This document shows, one piece after another, positions 35,277-44,482 of a stretch of DNA of 64,000 nucleotides (positions are counted from its first letter, which is position 1; each line of letters opens with the position of its first letter). This DNA is from Phenylobacterium sp. (lineage in GTDB: Bacteria > Pseudomonadota > Alphaproteobacteria > Caulobacterales > Caulobacteraceae), in contig NZ_JAUSBZ010000048.1 of NCBI RefSeq assembly GCF_030651755.1, positions 1 through 64,000 of the forward strand. The letters run 5' to 3'. The notes below the pieces were generated by a model that searched no databases, had not been told where the DNA came from, and was given only the letters and a program-made list of their open reading frames with translations. Position numbers and translations under genes: made by a program.

Positions 35277-36992
35277 TCAGGGAATGGGCGGCTGGCTGTC
35301 TGGATCGCCGGCGACGTCGTGCGCGACCACGGCCGGCTCGCCGAGGCGCAGCAGATCGAACTTCATCAGCCAGAGCAGGGAGCGCTCCACATAGGGGCGA
35401 CGGGGGGCCGGCGCCGCGGCGAGGATTTCGGCCACGGTGGCGCCTCCGGGGGCGCAGGCGAGATTGAAGGCGGCTTCGCACTCCTCCAGGCCCGCCAGGG
35501 CCCAGCGCCCGGCCTGGGCGAGGTTGCGTGACAGGACCTCAGTCGCTGCGGCCCAGTCCGGAGCCGCCCCGGGGCCCAGGCGGTCATCCGCTGCGAGGGG
35601 ACGGGTAGGATAGGCGGCGAACAGGGTGAAGGGGTCGCTTCGCCGGGGATTGACGCGGCGGCGCGCCAGGTCCGGCGCCTCAGGCTGGGCGGCTGCGCGA
35701 CGCTCGGCGAGATCGCCCCAGAAGGCCTGGTAGCGGGGAATGACCTGCGACCAGTCGAGGTCCTGAACGATCCGCTGGCGTCCGGCCGCGCCCATCTGGC
35801 GGCGGAGATCGGGACTGTCGATCAGGGCGACCAGCGCCGCCGTCGCCGCGGTCATATCCATCGCCGTCATCTGGGCGGCCGCGCCGACATAGTGATCGTA
35901 ACCGACCCAGCCATTGTCGTGGTTGAAGGCCAGGTCCTCCCCCAGGCCTGGCCGGGGGGCATAGGTGGCGATCCGAAAGCCGTCGATCCCATGGCGCACG
36001 GTGTCGCGATAGCCATCCCAGTCGGTGACCACGCAGGGCAGGCCTGCGGCCATGGCCTCGGCCGGGGTCAGGCCGAAGGTCTCCTGGATGTTGTCAGAGA
36101 AGGAGATGAAGAGATCCGCGGCCGACCAGATGGAGAACCGGGTTCCGGCCTCACGCCCGTCCACCGGGCGGTAGCCGATGCTGGGACAGAAGGCGCGGGT
36201 GGCGGCGTGGAAGTTCTCCCAGGCCTCGGGGTTGGCCGACCAGCCGGACACGATCCAATAGACCGGCTTGCCCGTCGCTTGAGCGGCCTGTTCCAGGGCC
36301 ATGGCCATCAGGGCCGGGTTCATCTTGGTCTGGGCGTTGAGGCGGCCGACATAGAGGGCCACCGTGGCGCCTTCGGGAATGTCGAGGCGCTCACGCCAGG
36401 CCTTGCGCGCGACAGGGTCGAAGGCGAAGTCGTCGCCGTTGACGCCTAAGGGAATGGTGGCCAGCTGTGGCGTAGGCAGGCGCGTGGCGCCGAGCCGGCC
36501 GCGGAGATCGTCGGCGATCAGGGCCAGCTGGGTTTCCACGCTGGTCCGCACAGCGGCCGAGGTGCAGATCAGGCCGTCCCAGCTCTCCGTGGGGCAGGTC
36601 AGCAGCTCCTCCAGGGCGGCGATAGCCCGGTGGGTGGCGGTGGTGTGGGTCAGACCGCACAGGCTGTAATGGGCCGGGCCATAGCGGCGGCGCCACCAGG
36701 ACTCCTGGCCGATGGTCGGGCTGGGAATGAAGACGCAGCCGGGGTCGGAGAGGCCCTGCCGGTTACGCGGCGCGATCCAGCGGCCGTCCCGGCGCAGACG
36801 GCCCTCCCCCGAGATCAGGGCCTCATAGGCCTCGTGAGGGAAAAGCCCGCCCTTCCAGAAGTGAAATCGGTCGACCGCGGCATGGCGCAGGAAACCGCGA
36901 AGGAAACTCTCGCCCGCCGAATGGCGGCCCATCAGCTGGGGGCGATGGGTCTGGTAGCCGTCAGGATGAAGATAGATGGCCGCGTTGCTCAT
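35277..36992 (-). CDS. GT4-type glycosyltransferase
   Basis: The 571-residue protein has the GT-B pattern: VALYVGRLNAQTKMNPALMA opens the second Rossmann domain near residue 215, and NIQETFGLTPAEAMAAGLPCVV carries the EX7E-type donor-site glutamates. The N-terminal half contains SPTIGQESWWRRRYGP and other segments not common in the family, and about 150 C-terminal residues after the GT domain are of unknown role. ATG 36992 gives a clean start. The transcript is divergent from nothing nearby; upstream is the RTX terminator. Sugar and acceptor are unknown. Confidence 0.82.
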   Translation of the reverse strand: MSNAAIYLHPDGYQTHRPQLMGRHSAGESFLRGFLRHAAVDRFHFWKGGLFPHEAYEALISGEGRLRRDGRWIAPRNRQGLSDPGCVFIPSPTIGQESWWRRRYGPAHYSLCGLTHTTATHRAIAALEELLTCPTESWDGLICTSAAVRTSVETQLALIADDLRGRLGATRLPTPQLATIPLGVNGDDFAFDPVARKAWRERLDIPEGATVALYVGRLNAQTKMNPALMAMALEQAAQATGKPVYWIVSGWSANPEAWENFHAATRAFCPSIGYRPVDGREAGTRFSIWSAADLFISFSDNIQETFGLTPAEAMAAGLPCVVTDWDGYRDTVRHGIDGFRIATYAPRPGLGEDLAFNHDNGWVGYDHYVGAAAQMTAMDMTAATAALVALIDSPDLRRQMGAAGRQRIVQDLDWSQVIPRYQAFWGDLAERRAAAQPEAPDLARRRVNPRRSDPFTLFAAYPTRPLAADDRLGPGAAPDWAAATEVLSRNLAQAGRWALAGLEECEAAFNLACAPGGATVAEILAAAPAPRRPYVERSLLWLMKFDLLRLGEPAVVAHDVAGDPDSQPPIP

Positions 36993-37072
36993 GGACGATG
37001 GGATTAATCCCTTGAGCGTGGGGCGCAAGACCAGGCTTCACCTTGGCCGCCAGCCCGGTGGTTGGCCCATAG

Positions 37073-37102
37073 AAAAGGGGGCCGCCCCGAAGGACGGCCC
37101 CC
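37073..37102 (-). terminator. Rho-independent terminator of the RTX gene
   Basis: On the minus strand an 11-base stem (GGGGGCCGTCC with GGGCGGCCCCC, one G-T pair) closes on a TTCG tetraloop and is followed by TTTT (AAAA at 37073-37076 on the plus strand). It begins 27 bases after the RTX stop codon. This is the clearest intrinsic terminator in the window. Confidence 0.85.
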
Positions 37103-37129
37103 ACAGTTCTGTCTCGATAGAAACTCGTC

Positions 37130-38857
37130 TTAGGCGACGAAGTTGGCCGTCGAGATCGCGGTGTTGTCGATACCCATCAGTTGGACGGTACCGGTCACCT
37201 GGTTGTTGCCAGCGATGTCCGCGAACACGAACACGTCGGCGCCGACCTGAACCGCAACGATGTCACGCGAGCCGGAGTTGATCAGCGCCGAAGCGTCGAT
37301 CAGAGCCTGGGCGTAGGTGCCGACGTTGAGTTCGACATAGTTGGTCGCCGTGGCGGTGATGCCAAAGCTGATCGTGTCGGTGCCGCCACCGGTGGTGAAG
37401 TCGGTGATGCGGTCGATCGAGCCCGCAGTCGTCGAGGTGTCGCCCACCGCGAAGACGAAGCGGTCATCGCCCGCGCCGCCGGTCATGGTGTCAACGCCCG
37501 CACCGCCGGTGATGGTGTCGTTACCAGCGCCGCCGAGGATCGAGTCGTTGCCCGCGCCGCCGAGGCCGACATTGGAGCCGTCGCCCAGGGTGATGCGGTC
37601 ATCGCCATCGCCACCGTTGATGGTGTCGTTGCCGGCGCCAGCGGTGATGGTGTCGTTACCAGCATCGCCGAGGATGCTGTTGTTGCCGCCGCCGGTCGCA
37701 TCGATGGTGTCGTTGCCGTCGCCACCGGAGATGGTGTCGTTGCCAGCGCCACTGACGATGGTGTCGGTGCCAGCGCCGCCCGAAAGGCTGTCGTTGTCAC
37801 CGCCGCCGTCCAGGTTGTCGTTGCCATCGCCACCGATCAGGGTGTCGTTGCCAGCGTCGCCGCGCAGGACGTCGTTGCCTTCGCCGCCATCGACGTAGTC
37901 GTTGCCAGCGCCGCCATCGAGGACGTCGTTGCCGCCTTCACCGTAGATGGAGTCGTTGCCGGTGCCGCCCAGGATGGAGTCGTTGCCCAGGTTGCCGTTC
38001 AGGAAGTTGGTGCCCGCGGTGCCTTGGATGGTGTCGTTGCCCTGACCGCCCAGGAGGGTGTCATTGCCCGTACCACCGGCCATGGTGTCGTCGCCGAGGT
38101 TACCGTTCGCCCAGTTGTTGCCGCTGGCGGCGCTGATCTGGTCGTTGTCCTGACCGCCGTACATGGAGTCATTGCCAGCGCCACCGACGATGGTGTCGGC
38201 GCCGGTGTTGCCCTGCAGGAAGTCGTTGCCGTCGCCGCCGGTGATGCTGTCGGTGCCAACGCCGCCGAAGATGGTGTCGTTGCCATCGTCACCGTTCAGG
38301 GTGTCGTTGCCTTCGCCGCCGTCGATGGAGTCGTTGCCGGTGCCGCCATTGGCGACGTCGTTACCGCCTTCACCCAGGATGGTGTCGTTGCCGGCGCCGC
38401 CCGTGAGGACGTCATCGCCAAGGTTGCCATTGAGGTAGTCCGCGCCAGCGCCACCGGTGACGGTGTCGTTGCCTTGACCGCCCAGCAGGGTTTCAGCCTG
38501 GTTGGAGGCAGAGCCGCCGAGGATGGAGTCATTGCCCATGTTGCCATGGACGAAGTTGTTGCCAGCGCCAGCCGAGATGGTGTCGTCGCCTTGGCCGCCG
38601 TACAGATTGTCGGCCGAGGAACCGGCGGTGATCGAGTCGTTACCGGCGTTGCCCTGGACGAAGTTCGCGCCTTCGCCAGCGGTCAGGGTGTCGTTGCCAG
38701 CGTTACCGTACATGCCGTCCGCGGCGGTGGTGCCGGCGATCGGGCCGTCATCACCGGCGTTGCCGATGTAGAGCTGCGAACCGGTGGTGGTGGTCGCGAC
38801 TTCGCCGTAGATGCCAGCGCCAAAGATCTTGGTCACGCCGCCAACGGTGATGCTCAC
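37130..38857 (-). CDS. RTX calcium-binding secreted protein, main reading frame
   Basis: The frame encodes 575 residues from GTG 38857, of which about 400 are RTX nonapeptides of the GGxGxDxUx type (roughly 38 GND/GDD/GAD cores by eye), with interspersed variants such as GEGANFVQGN. The C-terminal 120 residues are a non-repeat domain that includes DRFVFAVGDTSTTAGSIDRI and should contain the uncleaved type I secretion signal. It is Asp/Asn-rich with no Cys, as expected of secreted Ca-binding proteins, including S-layer proteins such as Caulobacter RsaA. The natural N-terminus appears to lie in another frame (38854-39003), so the gene is probably frameshifted here. Its exporter genes lie just upstream on the same strand. 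Confidence 0.82.
   Translation of the reverse strand: MSITVGGVTKIFGAGIYGEVATTTTGSQLYIGNAGDDGPIAGTTAADGMYGNAGNDTLTAGEGANFVQGNAGNDSITAGSSADNLYGGQGDDTISAGAGNNFVHGNMGNDSILGGSASNQAETLLGGQGNDTVTGGAGADYLNGNLGDDVLTGGAGNDTILGEGGNDVANGGTGNDSIDGGEGNDTLNGDDGNDTIFGGVGTDSITGGDGNDFLQGNTGADTIVGGAGNDSMYGGQDNDQISAASGNNWANGNLGDDTMAGGTGNDTLLGGQGNDTIQGTAGTNFLNGNLGNDSILGGTGNDSIYGEGGNDVLDGGAGNDYVDGGEGNDVLRGDAGNDTLIGGDGNDNLDGGGDNDSLSGGAGTDTIVSGAGNDTISGGDGNDTIDATGGGNNSILGDAGNDTITAGAGNDTINGGDGDDRITLGDGSNVGLGGAGNDSILGGAGNDTITGGAGVDTMTGGAGDDRFVFAVGDTSTTAGSIDRITDFTTGGGTDTISFGITATATNYVELNVGTYAQALIDASALINSGSRDIVAVQVGADVFVFADIAGNNQVTGTVQLMGIDNTAISTANFVA
37480..38780 (-). repeat. Tandem RTX-coding repeats
   Basis: Irregular tandem units of about 27 bases encode the RTX nonapeptides. 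Words such as GTCGTTGCC recur dozens of times on the plus strand. Because the repeats keep phase, long antisense frames also stay open; those are artefacts. Confidence 0.8.
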
Positions 38858-39003
38858 CCGAGCCGGGCAGCGCCCGCGGCCGGAATGAAGAGGACCGTGA
38901 TCGAGCTGGCGTTCGTGCCGGGCGCGAAAGCCAGAGTGTCGTTTGCGGCGACGTAGGCCAGGGCCTGCGCTTCCGTGATCGTGTCGAATTGATAGTCAGC
39001 CAT
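38854..39003 (-). CDS. N-terminal fragment of the RTX protein (out of frame with the rest)
   Basis: ATG 39003 has a strong GGAGAG site five bases upstream and opens a 49-residue frame beginning MADYQFDTITEAQALAYVA. It runs to a TGA at 38854-38856 that overlaps the GTG of the main RTX frame (GTGA). The sequence resembles the N-terminus of RTX proteins in Caulobacterales and would run smoothly into VSITVGGVTKIFGAGIYG of the main frame if one base were inserted near 38862-38865. A sequencing error, a true frameshift or a coupled split gene are all possible. Confidence 0.65.
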   Translation of the reverse strand: MADYQFDTITEAQALAYVAANDTLAFAPGTNASSITVLFIPAAGAARLG

Positions 39004-39198
39004 GCTTCTCTCCAGTCAGTGTCACGTGGACCCCAGAACGCCTGGCCACCATCCTCGGATGGAGCGGTCCTAGCGGTCCCTCTCCGCGCCATTACACATG
39101 ACGTGTCGAAGGTTAAACGAGCCCGAGGAAGAGGTATCGGATGCGAGGTCGATACGCAATACGAAAAAGCCCCGCCCCCCGGCCCTGGCCCGCCTGGG

Positions 39199-40578
39199 CT
39201 ATTCTTCCCTCAGGGCGCCGCCAAAAGTGTCGGTCAGCGGGCTGATCATGTAGTCGAGGACAGAGCGTCGACCGGTGACGATCATGGCCCTGGCGGGCAT
39301 GCCCGGCGAAAGGGCCGCCCCCTCCGGCAGCTTGGCCAGATCAGCGGGGTCAATCCTCAGTTCCGCCAGGAAGTACGCCACGCCAGCCTCGTCCACCAGC
39401 CGGTCGGCCGAGACGCTGGTGACCGTGGCCTCAAGGGGCGAGGCGCGGCGGGCGAAGGCGGTGATCTCCACCCGGGCGGCCTGGCCCACCGTGACGCTGT
39501 CGATATCCTTGGGCGCCACGCGGGCGTGGACGATCAGCGGCGCATCGGCCGGCACCACATCCATCAGCAGTTCGCCAGGGGTGACGACGCCGCCGACGGT
39601 GAACTGGGTAAGGTTAAGCACATAGCCGTCCACCGGCGATGTGACATTGGTCCGATCCAGCACCTGCCGCGCGGCGGTCAGGCGCGGCCCGACATCGGAG
39701 AGCTGGGTCTGCATCTGGCGCAGGCCCTCGGCGGCCTCGCTGATTCGCTGGTTGCGCAGGGTGGTCAGCTGCATCCGGGCCTCGCCCTGGGCCTGGCGCA
39801 GGCGATTGAGCTCGGAGGTCAGGGCGCCGCGGCGTCCGCCCAGCTCGGCCAGGCTGCGTTCGTAGCGCAGGATCAGAGTCTTGGGCGCATAGCCCTTTTC
39901 ATAGAGGGTCTGGTAGCCGGCCAATTCCTCGCGGACGAAGCCGATCTGCTCGTCGACCGAATCGAGCTGGGCCTGGACGCCGACCATCTGGGTGGCCAGC
40001 TGATCGACCCGTTGGCCCAGCACGGACTCCTGGCTCAGGAAAAACTGCAGGCGGGAATTGAACAGCAGCTGCTGATCGCGAAGCAGGCCGGCCACCCGGG
40101 GATCGGACATCCGCTCGGTCAGCTCCGGGGGCAGAACCAGGGTGCGGGCGCCGACCGATTCGGCGGTGAACCGGGCGCTCTGGGCCAGGACGGCGTCATA
40201 TTGATTCTGCAGAACGTCGACGGCGGCGTCGGCCTGGACGGCGTCAAAGCGCAGCAGGGACTGGCCCGCCGCCACCCGCTGACCTTCACGGACCAGAATC
40301 TCCGACACCACGCCGCCCTCCCGGTGGCGCAGGGTCTTGCGGCTGGCCTCGACCCGAATCTCCGCCGGAGCCGAGGCGGCCGAGGTGATCTGGGCGAAGG
40401 CAGCCCAGATCAACATGCCGAACACGAAGACGCCGACCACGACGCAGCCGATCAGGATCGGCCGCCACATGCGCTTGTCGAGGGCCTCGTCCGGGCCCGG
40501 CTCGGCGACGTCGAAACGGGCGTCCAGAGGCCGGATCGGCCCCATGATGCGCTTGATGGGCTCCAGGTCGAACTTCAT
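39199..40578 (-). CDS. HlyD/PrtE family membrane fusion protein of a type I secretion system
   Basis: The 459-residue adaptor has a cytoplasmic N-terminus, one membrane helix (about residues 40-65), a lipoyl-like half (HREGGVVSEILVREGQRVAAG), a long coiled-coil hairpin (about residues 130-290) and a C-terminal beta-barrel ending SALSPGMPARAMIVTGRRSV-like sequence. It would bridge the ABC exporter and a TolC-type outer-membrane channel, which is not in the window. It overlaps the exporter gene by 4 bases (ATGA) and precedes the RTX gene by about 195 bases. Confidence 0.9.
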   Translation of the reverse strand: MKFDLEPIKRIMGPIRPLDARFDVAEPGPDEALDKRMWRPILIGCVVVGVFVFGMLIWAAFAQITSAASAPAEIRVEASRKTLRHREGGVVSEILVREGQRVAAGQSLLRFDAVQADAAVDVLQNQYDAVLAQSARFTAESVGARTLVLPPELTERMSDPRVAGLLRDQQLLFNSRLQFFLSQESVLGQRVDQLATQMVGVQAQLDSVDEQIGFVREELAGYQTLYEKGYAPKTLILRYERSLAELGGRRGALTSELNRLRQAQGEARMQLTTLRNQRISEAAEGLRQMQTQLSDVGPRLTAARQVLDRTNVTSPVDGYVLNLTQFTVGGVVTPGELLMDVVPADAPLIVHARVAPKDIDSVTVGQAARVEITAFARRASPLEATVTSVSADRLVDEAGVAYFLAELRIDPADLAKLPEGAALSPGMPARAMIVTGRRSVLDYMISPLTDTFGGALREE

Positions 40579-42302
40579 TGGCCAGCCTCAACAGGTCGCA
40601 CGGGCGTGGACTGGGCGAACCGCGCCATCACGGCGTCCTTGGGACCAAACAGCTCCATGCGGCCATCACGCATGACCAGCATCTTGTCGGCGGCCCGCAG
40701 TATGGCGGGCTTGTGGGACACCACCACGATGGTCGTGCCCTGGGCCTTCAGCAGATCAATGACCCGCATCAGGGCGTCCTCGCCCTCGGCGTCCAGGCTG
40801 GCGTTCGGTTCATCGAGCACCAGCAACCGGGGATTGCCCAGCAGGGCGCGGGCCAGGCCCACCCGCTGACGCTGGCCCGCCGACAGCATGTAGCCGCCGT
40901 CGGTCAGCTCGGTCTCATAGCCCTTGGGCAGTCGCAGGATCAGGGCGTGGACATCGGCCAGGGTGGCGGCGGCGACGACCGCCTCGTCGGTGACGTCCGG
41001 GAGGAAGCGGGCGATGTTGTCACGCAGGGTGCCGGCGAACAGCTCGGTGTCCTGGGGCAGATAGCCCACATGACGGCCGAACTCCGCCCGGTTCCAGGAG
41101 AAGACGTCGGCGCCGTCGAGGCGCACATTGCCATTGGTGGGCCGCCACACGCCGACCATTAGTCGGGCCAGGGTCGACTTGCCAGCGCCGGACGGACCGA
41201 TGACCCCAAGCACCTCGCCGGGCTCGATCTTGAAGTTCAGCCCCTGGAGGACATAACGATCGGCCCCGGGCGGGGCGAAGTTGACGCCCTCGATGCTCAG
41301 CTGGCCGAGGGGGCGCGGCAGGGTGGTCGACGGCGCAGCGGGCCGGTAGTTGTTCAGCAGCAGGTTCAACCGGTCATAGGCTCGACCGCCATTGACGATG
41401 CCGTCCCAGGCGCCGACCACCTTCTCGATGGGCTGCAGGGCGCGGCTTGCCAGGATCATGTTGGCGAACAGCATGGCCGGGCCGATCTTGCCCACCACCA
41501 CCAGATAGGCGCCGACCCCGATCACCAGGATCTGGATGAACATGCGGGTGAATTTGGTGGCGTTGCCCATCACGCTGGCCCGCTGCGAGGCCCAGGCGCC
41601 GCGCTCGATGGCGCGGACCCGATAGATCGACCAGCGGGCGCCAATGGCCTGCAACATGCCCATGGCCCGAACCACCTCGCTGTTGCGCAAGGTGGCCTCG
41701 GTGAAGGCGTAGCCCTTGATGGCGGCCTCGTTGGCCTCCTGCAGGGGCGGTCGCGACAGGCGGTCCTGAAGGAAGGCCAGACCCAGCAGGGCGATGGCGC
41801 CAAACAGGGTGATGAAGCCCACCAGAGGATCGATCACGAACAGAATGCCGATGAAGATCGGCATCCAGGGCAGATCGAAAATGGCGGAGAACACCGTGCC
41901 GGTCAGCAGCTGCCGGAAGCTGTCGAGGTCCCGCAGGGCCTGGGAACGCCCCTGACCCTGGCCCCGGGTCTCAGCTTCGAACAGGGCGGCGAAGACGTGG
42001 CTGGAGACCTTCTGGTCCAGGGTGATTCCATAGTTGATCAGCACCCGGGTGCGCAGTTCGTCGATGACGCCGGAGATCAAAAAGACCAGGACGGCGCCGA
42101 CCGTCAGCACCACAAGCGTCGGAATGCTGTAGCTGGCCAGCACCCGCCCATAGATCTGGAAGGTGTAGAGCGGCAGGGCCAGATAGAGCAGGTTGCTGAT
42201 CAGGCTGAACCCACCGGCGAAGGCCAGGGGCGTGGTTCCGTCTTTCAGGGCGCGAGTCAGCAGATTGTCGGGCAGCGACGCGAACGGATTGAGGAGCTTC
42301 AT
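40575..42302 (-). CDS. Type I secretion ABC transporter (PrtD family)
   Basis: The 575-residue protein has a PrtD-type membrane domain (FSLISNLLYLALPLYTFQIYGRVL near residue 35) and a C-terminal ATPase with Walker A GPSGAGKST, the family-typical QRQRVGLARALLGNPRLLVLDE signature region (LSAGQRQR) and the H-loop SHKPA. It lacks the peptidase C39 domain of bacteriocin exporters. The adjacent RTX protein is the likely cargo. ATG 42302 gives the standard MKLLNPF start; no strong ribosome site is visible. Confidence 0.9.
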   Translation of the reverse strand: MKLLNPFASLPDNLLTRALKDGTTPLAFAGGFSLISNLLYLALPLYTFQIYGRVLASYSIPTLVVLTVGAVLVFLISGVIDELRTRVLINYGITLDQKVSSHVFAALFEAETRGQGQGRSQALRDLDSFRQLLTGTVFSAIFDLPWMPIFIGILFVIDPLVGFITLFGAIALLGLAFLQDRLSRPPLQEANEAAIKGYAFTEATLRNSEVVRAMGMLQAIGARWSIYRVRAIERGAWASQRASVMGNATKFTRMFIQILVIGVGAYLVVVGKIGPAMLFANMILASRALQPIEKVVGAWDGIVNGGRAYDRLNLLLNNYRPAAPSTTLPRPLGQLSIEGVNFAPPGADRYVLQGLNFKIEPGEVLGVIGPSGAGKSTLARLMVGVWRPTNGNVRLDGADVFSWNRAEFGRHVGYLPQDTELFAGTLRDNIARFLPDVTDEAVVAAATLADVHALILRLPKGYETELTDGGYMLSAGQRQRVGLARALLGNPRLLVLDEPNASLDAEGEDALMRVIDLLKAQGTTIVVVSHKPAILRAADKMLVMRDGRMELFGPKDAVMARFAQSTPVRPVEAGQ

Positions 42303-42455
42303 GCGTGCGGGCGTCCGTCGGAGCCTGAACGCCCCGTGGACCTGGGGCGGTTGAGGCCGCGACACATGACGACCGACGCCGGTCAAGTCAATGGCGCCGC
42401 CCTTATGTGGCGAACATGCTAAGGCCAGGGTTGAAACCGACCGGGGGAAGGATTC
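42303..42455. promoter_or_regulatory. Divergent promoter region of the type I exporter and DUF6270 genes
   Basis: This 153-base gap must hold both promoters. I see no recognisable sigma motif, inverted repeat or operator in it. Confidence 0.3.
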
Positions 42456-43238
42456 ATGGCGAAGATCGCCATCGTCGGAAGCTGCATCACCCGCGACCTC
42501 TGGCCCCTGCGCGAGGCGGCGCCGCCCGGGTTGCTCTATGTGTCACGCACAAGCCTGGCGAGCCTGCTGTCGCAACCGGTCGACGGCTACGCCCCCCAGT
42601 CGGGACCGCCGGCGGACCTGACCCGCTACCAGCACATGGCGACCCAGGCCGATCTGCTGAAGACCGGCCTGACCCAGCTTCTGGCGCACCGGCCGACGCA
42701 CCTGATCTTCGACTTTATCGATGAGCGATTCGACCTTCTGCGCCTGCCGACGGGCGCCCTGATCACCCACAGCTGGGAACTGGAGAGCGGCGGGTATCTG
42801 GACGATCCCGCCCTGGCCGGCGCCACGGCGATCCCCCGGCTCTCGGGGGCCTGCGAGCGCCTGTGGCGGGAGTCGGTGGTCCAGCTGGCCGGACTTTTGA
42901 GCTGTACGGTGCTGCGAAACGCCACGATCATCCTGCACTCAGCCCGGTGGGCGAAACGCCAGATCGCGCCCGGGGGCACGACCCTGCCCCTGCAGGGAGA
43001 TCCGCACATCTGGGACGGACGTCCGGCCGATCTCGCCAAACACAACCAGATGCTGGCCCGCTATGAGAGCCACTTCCTGCAGACGATTCCCCAGGCGCAG
43101 GTGATCGCCGCCCAGCCAGAGCACCAGCTCGCCGATCCGGCGCACCGATGGGGACTGAGCCCCTTCCACTATGTGCCGGGCTATTATGACGACATCCTCG
43201 CCGCCCTGGACAAACAGGGGGCCAAGATTGCGGCCTAG
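42456..43238 (+). CDS. DUF6270-like protein (SGNH-like)
   Basis: The 260-residue protein opens MAKIAIVGSCITRDLW and ends with LSPFHYVPGYYDDILAAL, the paired hallmarks of DUF6270 proteins, which look like divergent SGNH hydrolases (GSC for the nucleophile block, and a late His). The central DFIDERFDLL and IILHSARWAKRQ also fit. Such genes often accompany capsule or wall polysaccharide clusters and could carry out O-acyl chemistry. GGGGGAAGG precedes the ATG at about 7 bases. It is convergent with the next gene; their TAG stops share the palindrome CTAG. Confidence 0.72.
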   Translation: MAKIAIVGSCITRDLWPLREAAPPGLLYVSRTSLASLLSQPVDGYAPQSGPPADLTRYQHMATQADLLKTGLTQLLAHRPTHLIFDFIDERFDLLRLPTGALITHSWELESGGYLDDPALAGATAIPRLSGACERLWRESVVQLAGLLSCTVLRNATIILHSARWAKRQIAPGGTTLPLQGDPHIWDGRPADLAKHNQMLARYESHFLQTIPQAQVIAAQPEHQLADPAHRWGLSPFHYVPGYYDDILAALDKQGAKIAA

Positions 43239-44482
43239 TGGCTTTGACTCCGGCGCGCCCAGTGCTCCAGCGGCGTCAGTCCGCTCTGCACGAGGTCGGA
43301 ATGGGCCGCCAGATAGGCTGCGGGGGAAAAGCCTGGGCGGGACAGTTCAGCGACCCAGGCGCCCCCGGTGAGATAGTCCACCAAGGGATTGACGCCGGCC
43401 GGCATATCGCCGCCCCGGGCCTCCAGATGCGCCGCGCAGGAGAACCAGCCGCTGGGCTCCAGGCCGCGGGCCGCGCCCTCATTGAGAAAGTGCGCCAGGG
43501 GCTCGGTCTGCAGGGCGGCGAGGCTCGGATGTTGCCCCAGATACCAGGCCGGATCGAACAGGGGATGGGGCTTGAGGCCGGCCCTCCACCCTCGGACGAC
43601 ATAGTGGACCAGGGGCGGACCCTCGGGCTCGGCCCAGTGAACCTGGGCGAGGTAGAAGTCCGGCGCAAACACCGGATGCGGGCTCAGACCCGCGCGCCAT
43701 CCCTCATCGAGATAGTGGACCAGGGGATTGCCGCCGCTCTCCGCCAGTTCAGGGCTCTGGGACACATACCAGTCGCTGTCGAAGAGCGGATGAGGGTTCA
43801 GGCCCTCGGCCGCCCCGACCCGGACGAAATGCTCCAGCGGCGTGAGGCCGGTGGGCGCCAGGGCCGAGCCATAGCGCCTGGCGTAGTAGGCCGGATCGAA
43901 CAGGGGATGGGGCGCGCGGCCCTCACGTCCGCCACTGACAATGTAATGCAGCAGCGGGGGGCAGCGGCTGGCGGCCACGTCCGGCTGCGTGGCCAGATAA
44001 AAGTCCTGATCCACCAGGGCGGGCGGCTGAACTCCAGGGGTCGCCCCGCCGGCGAGGTAGGCCAGGACGCCGCGCACGGACCGCGAGGCCGGTGCGCCCG
44101 GCGCGCTCGCCCAAAGGCCGGAACGGACGATCACGGCGGTCTGCGCAAGGGCGCCAAGCCGGAACAGAAGGCGGTCTACGGCCTTGGCGATGCGGTTATA
44201 TCGCCGTGGGACGCGGCGGGCGGCGCGGCGGTGAAGGGCGATCAACTGCTGTCTGAGCCTCGCCTCGGCCCGGGCCCGGGCTGCCAGGGCGTGGTGCAGG
44301 GCCAGGGTCAGACGCGCCCGGGTGAGGCCCGTCTCGGCTTCGGCCTCGAGCCGCGCCCTGTCGAGCTGCTGGAATCGTTGAGCCAGACGCTGCGCCTTGG
44401 CCAGCAGGGGGTGGGTCAGTTCCGCTGAAGCCAGGGGCTTGGGCGCCGGCTTGGGCGCCTCAGGAGATGAGGAGTGAGTCAT
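43235..44482 (-). CDS. Protein of seven 'PDVA-HY-G' repeats with N-terminal helical region
   Basis: The 415-residue protein has a Pro/Ala N-terminus, a long Arg/Leu-rich helical region (about residues 25-110, possibly coiled coil) and, from residue 157 to the end, seven repeats of about 35-45 residues. The consensus is roughly D..FY....PD.A..G..PL.HY...G...GL.PHPLFD. The same repeats appear next to a GT domain in the gene two places upstream (45528-47540), but here no catalytic domain is visible. The role could be binding to carbohydrate or to a glycosyltransferase. It overlaps the preceding GT gene by ATGA. Confidence 0.7.
   Translation of the reverse strand: MTHSSSPEAPKPAPKPLASAELTHPLLAKAQRLAQRFQQLDRARLEAEAETGLTRARLTLALHHALAARARAEARLRQQLIALHRRAARRVPRRYNRIAKAVDRLLFRLGALAQTAVIVRSGLWASAPGAPASRSVRGVLAYLAGGATPGVQPPALVDQDFYLATQPDVAASRCPPLLHYIVSGGREGRAPHPLFDPAYYARRYGSALAPTGLTPLEHFVRVGAAEGLNPHPLFDSDWYVSQSPELAESGGNPLVHYLDEGWRAGLSPHPVFAPDFYLAQVHWAEPEGPPLVHYVVRGWRAGLKPHPLFDPAWYLGQHPSLAALQTEPLAHFLNEGAARGLEPSGWFSCAAHLEARGGDMPAGVNPLVDYLTGGAWVAELSRPGFSPAAYLAAHSDLVQSGLTPLEHWARRSQSH

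Noticed and set aside
37480-38780. Repetitive DNA that might be a CRISPR array
   Set aside because: Units vary in sequence and length in a way that follows RTX codons, there are no unique spacers, and no cas gene is near.
37181-38956. A 591-codon open frame antisense to the RTX gene
   Set aside because: The in-phase RTX repeats keep the opposite strand open; the translation is a monotonous Val/Ala/Asp pattern with no domain, and the RTX sense frame has clear calcium-binding motifs and a terminator.
39004-39198. A terminator for hlyD within the G/C-rich, T-ending stretch near 39160-39195
   Set aside because: The minus strand shows GGGGCTTTTT but the preceding bases form only a 5-base stem with a long loop, too weak to call.
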